Source of the DNA: Pseudomonas muyukensis
GTDB lineage: Bacteria; Pseudomonadota; Gammaproteobacteria; Pseudomonadales; Pseudomonadaceae
Assembly: GCF_019139535.1 (NCBI RefSeq)
Contig: NZ_CP077073.1
Coordinates: 3,500,501 to 3,564,500 of the forward strand
DNA: 64,000 nucleotides
Direction of reading: 5' to 3'
This document shows positions 63,043 through 64,000 of the stretch, piece after piece. Position numbers and translations under genes: made by a program. The first letter of the stretch is position 1; the number at the start of each line of letters is the position of its first letter. The notes under the pieces are model-generated. The model saw nothing but the letters and a program-made list of their open reading frames with translations. It was not told where the DNA came from and did no database searches.

Positions 63043-63813
63043 ATGACACTCAAAGGCAAGACCGCACTGGTCACCGGTTCCACCAGCGGCATCGGGCTAG
63101 GGATCGCCCAGGTGCTCGCCGAGGCCGGCGCGAATATCCTGCTCAACGGCTTCGGCGACCCGGCATCGGCCATCGCCGAAATCGCCCGCCACGGGGTGAA
63201 AGTCGCCCATCATCCCGCCGACCTGTCCGATGTCGCGCAGATCGAACAGATGTTCGCCATGGCCGAGCGTGAATTCGGCGCGGTGGACATCCTGGTCAAC
63301 AATGCCGGCATCCAACATGTGGCGCCGGTCGAACAGTTCCCGGTCGAGGCCTGGGACAAGATCATTGCGTTGAACCTGTCGGCGGTGTTCCATGGCAGCC
63401 GCCTGGCCCTGCCGGGCATGCGGGCACGTGGCTGGGGGCGCATCATCAACATCGCCTCGGTGCACGGGCTGGTCGGCTCCACCGGCAAGGCCGCCTATGT
63501 CGCGGCCAAGCACGGCGTAATCGGCCTGACCAAGGTGATCGGCCTGGAGACCGCCACCAGCAATGTCACCTGCAACGCCATCTGCCCCGGCTGGGTGCTG
63601 ACCCCCTTGGTACAGAAACAGATCGATGACCGCGCGGCCAACGGTGGCGATCCGTTGCAAGCGCAACACGACCTGCTGGCAGAGAAGCAACCGTCGCTGG
63701 CCTTCGTCACCCCTGGCCATCTGGGCGATCTGGCGCTGTTCCTGTGCAGCGAGGCCGGCAGCCAGGTGCGCGGCGCGGCCTGGAATGTCGATGGCGGTTG
63801 GCTGGCGCAGTGA
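63043..63813 (+). CDS. hbdH: 3-hydroxybutyrate dehydrogenase
   Basis: A 256-residue NAD-dependent SDR that converts 3-hydroxybutyrate to acetoacetate. Seen: LVTGSTSGIGLG at about 9-20, LVNNAGIQHVAPVEQFP near 85-101 (the IQ-x-V-x-P-V-E-x-F signature), IASVHGLVGSTGKAAYVAAKHG near 139-160 with Ser, Tyr and Lys of the active site, and LETATSNVTCNAICPGWVLTPLVQKQID. 12 bases after the permease gene with AAGGAGAACGAC before its ATG. The downstream acetoacetyl-CoA synthetase continues the pathway. Confidence 0.92.
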   Translation: MTLKGKTALVTGSTSGIGLGIAQVLAEAGANILLNGFGDPASAIAEIARHGVKVAHHPADLSDVAQIEQMFAMAEREFGAVDILVNNAGIQHVAPVEQFPVEAWDKIIALNLSAVFHGSRLALPGMRARGWGRIINIASVHGLVGSTGKAAYVAAKHGVIGLTKVIGLETATSNVTCNAICPGWVLTPLVQKQIDDRAANGGDPLQAQHDLLAEKQPSLAFVTPGHLGDLALFLCSEAGSQVRGAAWNVDGGWLAQ

Positions 63814-63893
63814 AACGGCTAGAGTGAAAGGAGGATGGCACCGGCCTTGGCCGGCGCCTACCTGCGGCCACCCGACCTTTGAGGGTTCCTGAT

Positions 63894-64000
63894 ATGCACG
63901 ACGTACTCTGGCGCCCCACCACCCGCCAGATCGAAGCCAGCCGGATGGACGCCTTCCGCCGCTGGGTCAACTTGCGTTTCAACCTGCAACTGGGCGACTA
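63894..64000 (+). CDS. Acetoacetyl-CoA synthetase, N-terminal fragment
   Basis: Only the first 35 codons are inside the window: MHDVLWRPTTRQIEASRMDAF and RRWVNLRFNLQLGDY, which matches the start of AacS-type acetoacetate-CoA ligases (VLWRP at residues 4-8). It would activate the acetoacetate produced by the upstream dehydrogenase. It continues beyond the window. GAGGGTTCCTGAT precedes the ATG. Confidence 0.8.
   Translation, partial: MHDVLWRPTTRQIEASRMDAFRRWVNLRFNLQLGD

Overview
The window is a high-GC, gene-dense stretch of a gammaproteobacterial chromosome that reads as Pseudomonas, most likely the P. putida group. The evidence is the set of protein families, the REP palindromes of the GGAGCGGCCTTGCG and GCCGGCTTGCCGGCGAACC types between genes, and the right-hand gene order (aroF, ppiC, yejABE, sigma-54 regulator, GntP permease, 3-hydroxybutyrate dehydrogenase, acetoacetyl-CoA synthetase), which I recall from P. 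putida. I saw no tRNA, rRNA, IS element, prophage or CRISPR array.

Layout. 1-16.4 kb holds housekeeping and metabolic genes: the end of an MFS transporter, trmK, a RidA protein, a DUF4297-like/pentapeptide membrane protein that looks like a lone defence gene, rlhA, a TetR regulator, an aldehyde dehydrogenase with a sigma-54 promoter next to an AcoR-like activator, LysR, a YdjM-like protein, a divergent SDR/IclR pair and small exported or hypothetical proteins. 16.4-19.9 kb holds an MHS-type transporter divergent from an AraC regulator, and a sterol-desaturase family protein.

20-51.3 kb is the striking part. A plus-strand operon behind a sigma-54 promoter encodes two paralogous exported proteins, a CsgB-like nucleator and a very long CsgA-like curlin. 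After an inverted-repeat element, mqo and yddG, a 22-kb minus-strand block runs from mnxG (giant Mn(II)-oxidising multicopper oxidase) through a beta-propeller protein, two Sco copper proteins, a cytochrome c/periplasmic-binding fusion and a SurA-like chaperone to a receiver protein, then a compact type II secretion/type IV pilus-like set (ATPase, PilM/N/O-like, GspC-like, secretin, three pseudopilins), and ends in csgE-csgF-csgG, which are translationally coupled to the pseudopilin genes. Four sigma-54 promoters (csg operon, receiver, propeller, mnxG) precede these units, and an 18-bp palindrome TTCCCCA-N4-TGGGGAA lies at enhancer distance from at least two of them. I infer a single regulon that builds an extracellular amyloid matrix and a copper-loaded manganese oxidase, possibly a matrix that is mineralised by Mn oxide.

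51.5-64 kb: a DAHP synthase gene behind two tandem aromatic-rich leader peptides and an intrinsic terminator (attenuation), a low-GC Ig-like protein, ppiC, a yejABE-type peptide importer without its ATPase gene, and a 3-hydroxybutyrate catabolic cluster with an HbcR-like activator, a palindromic operator and a sigma-54 promoter.
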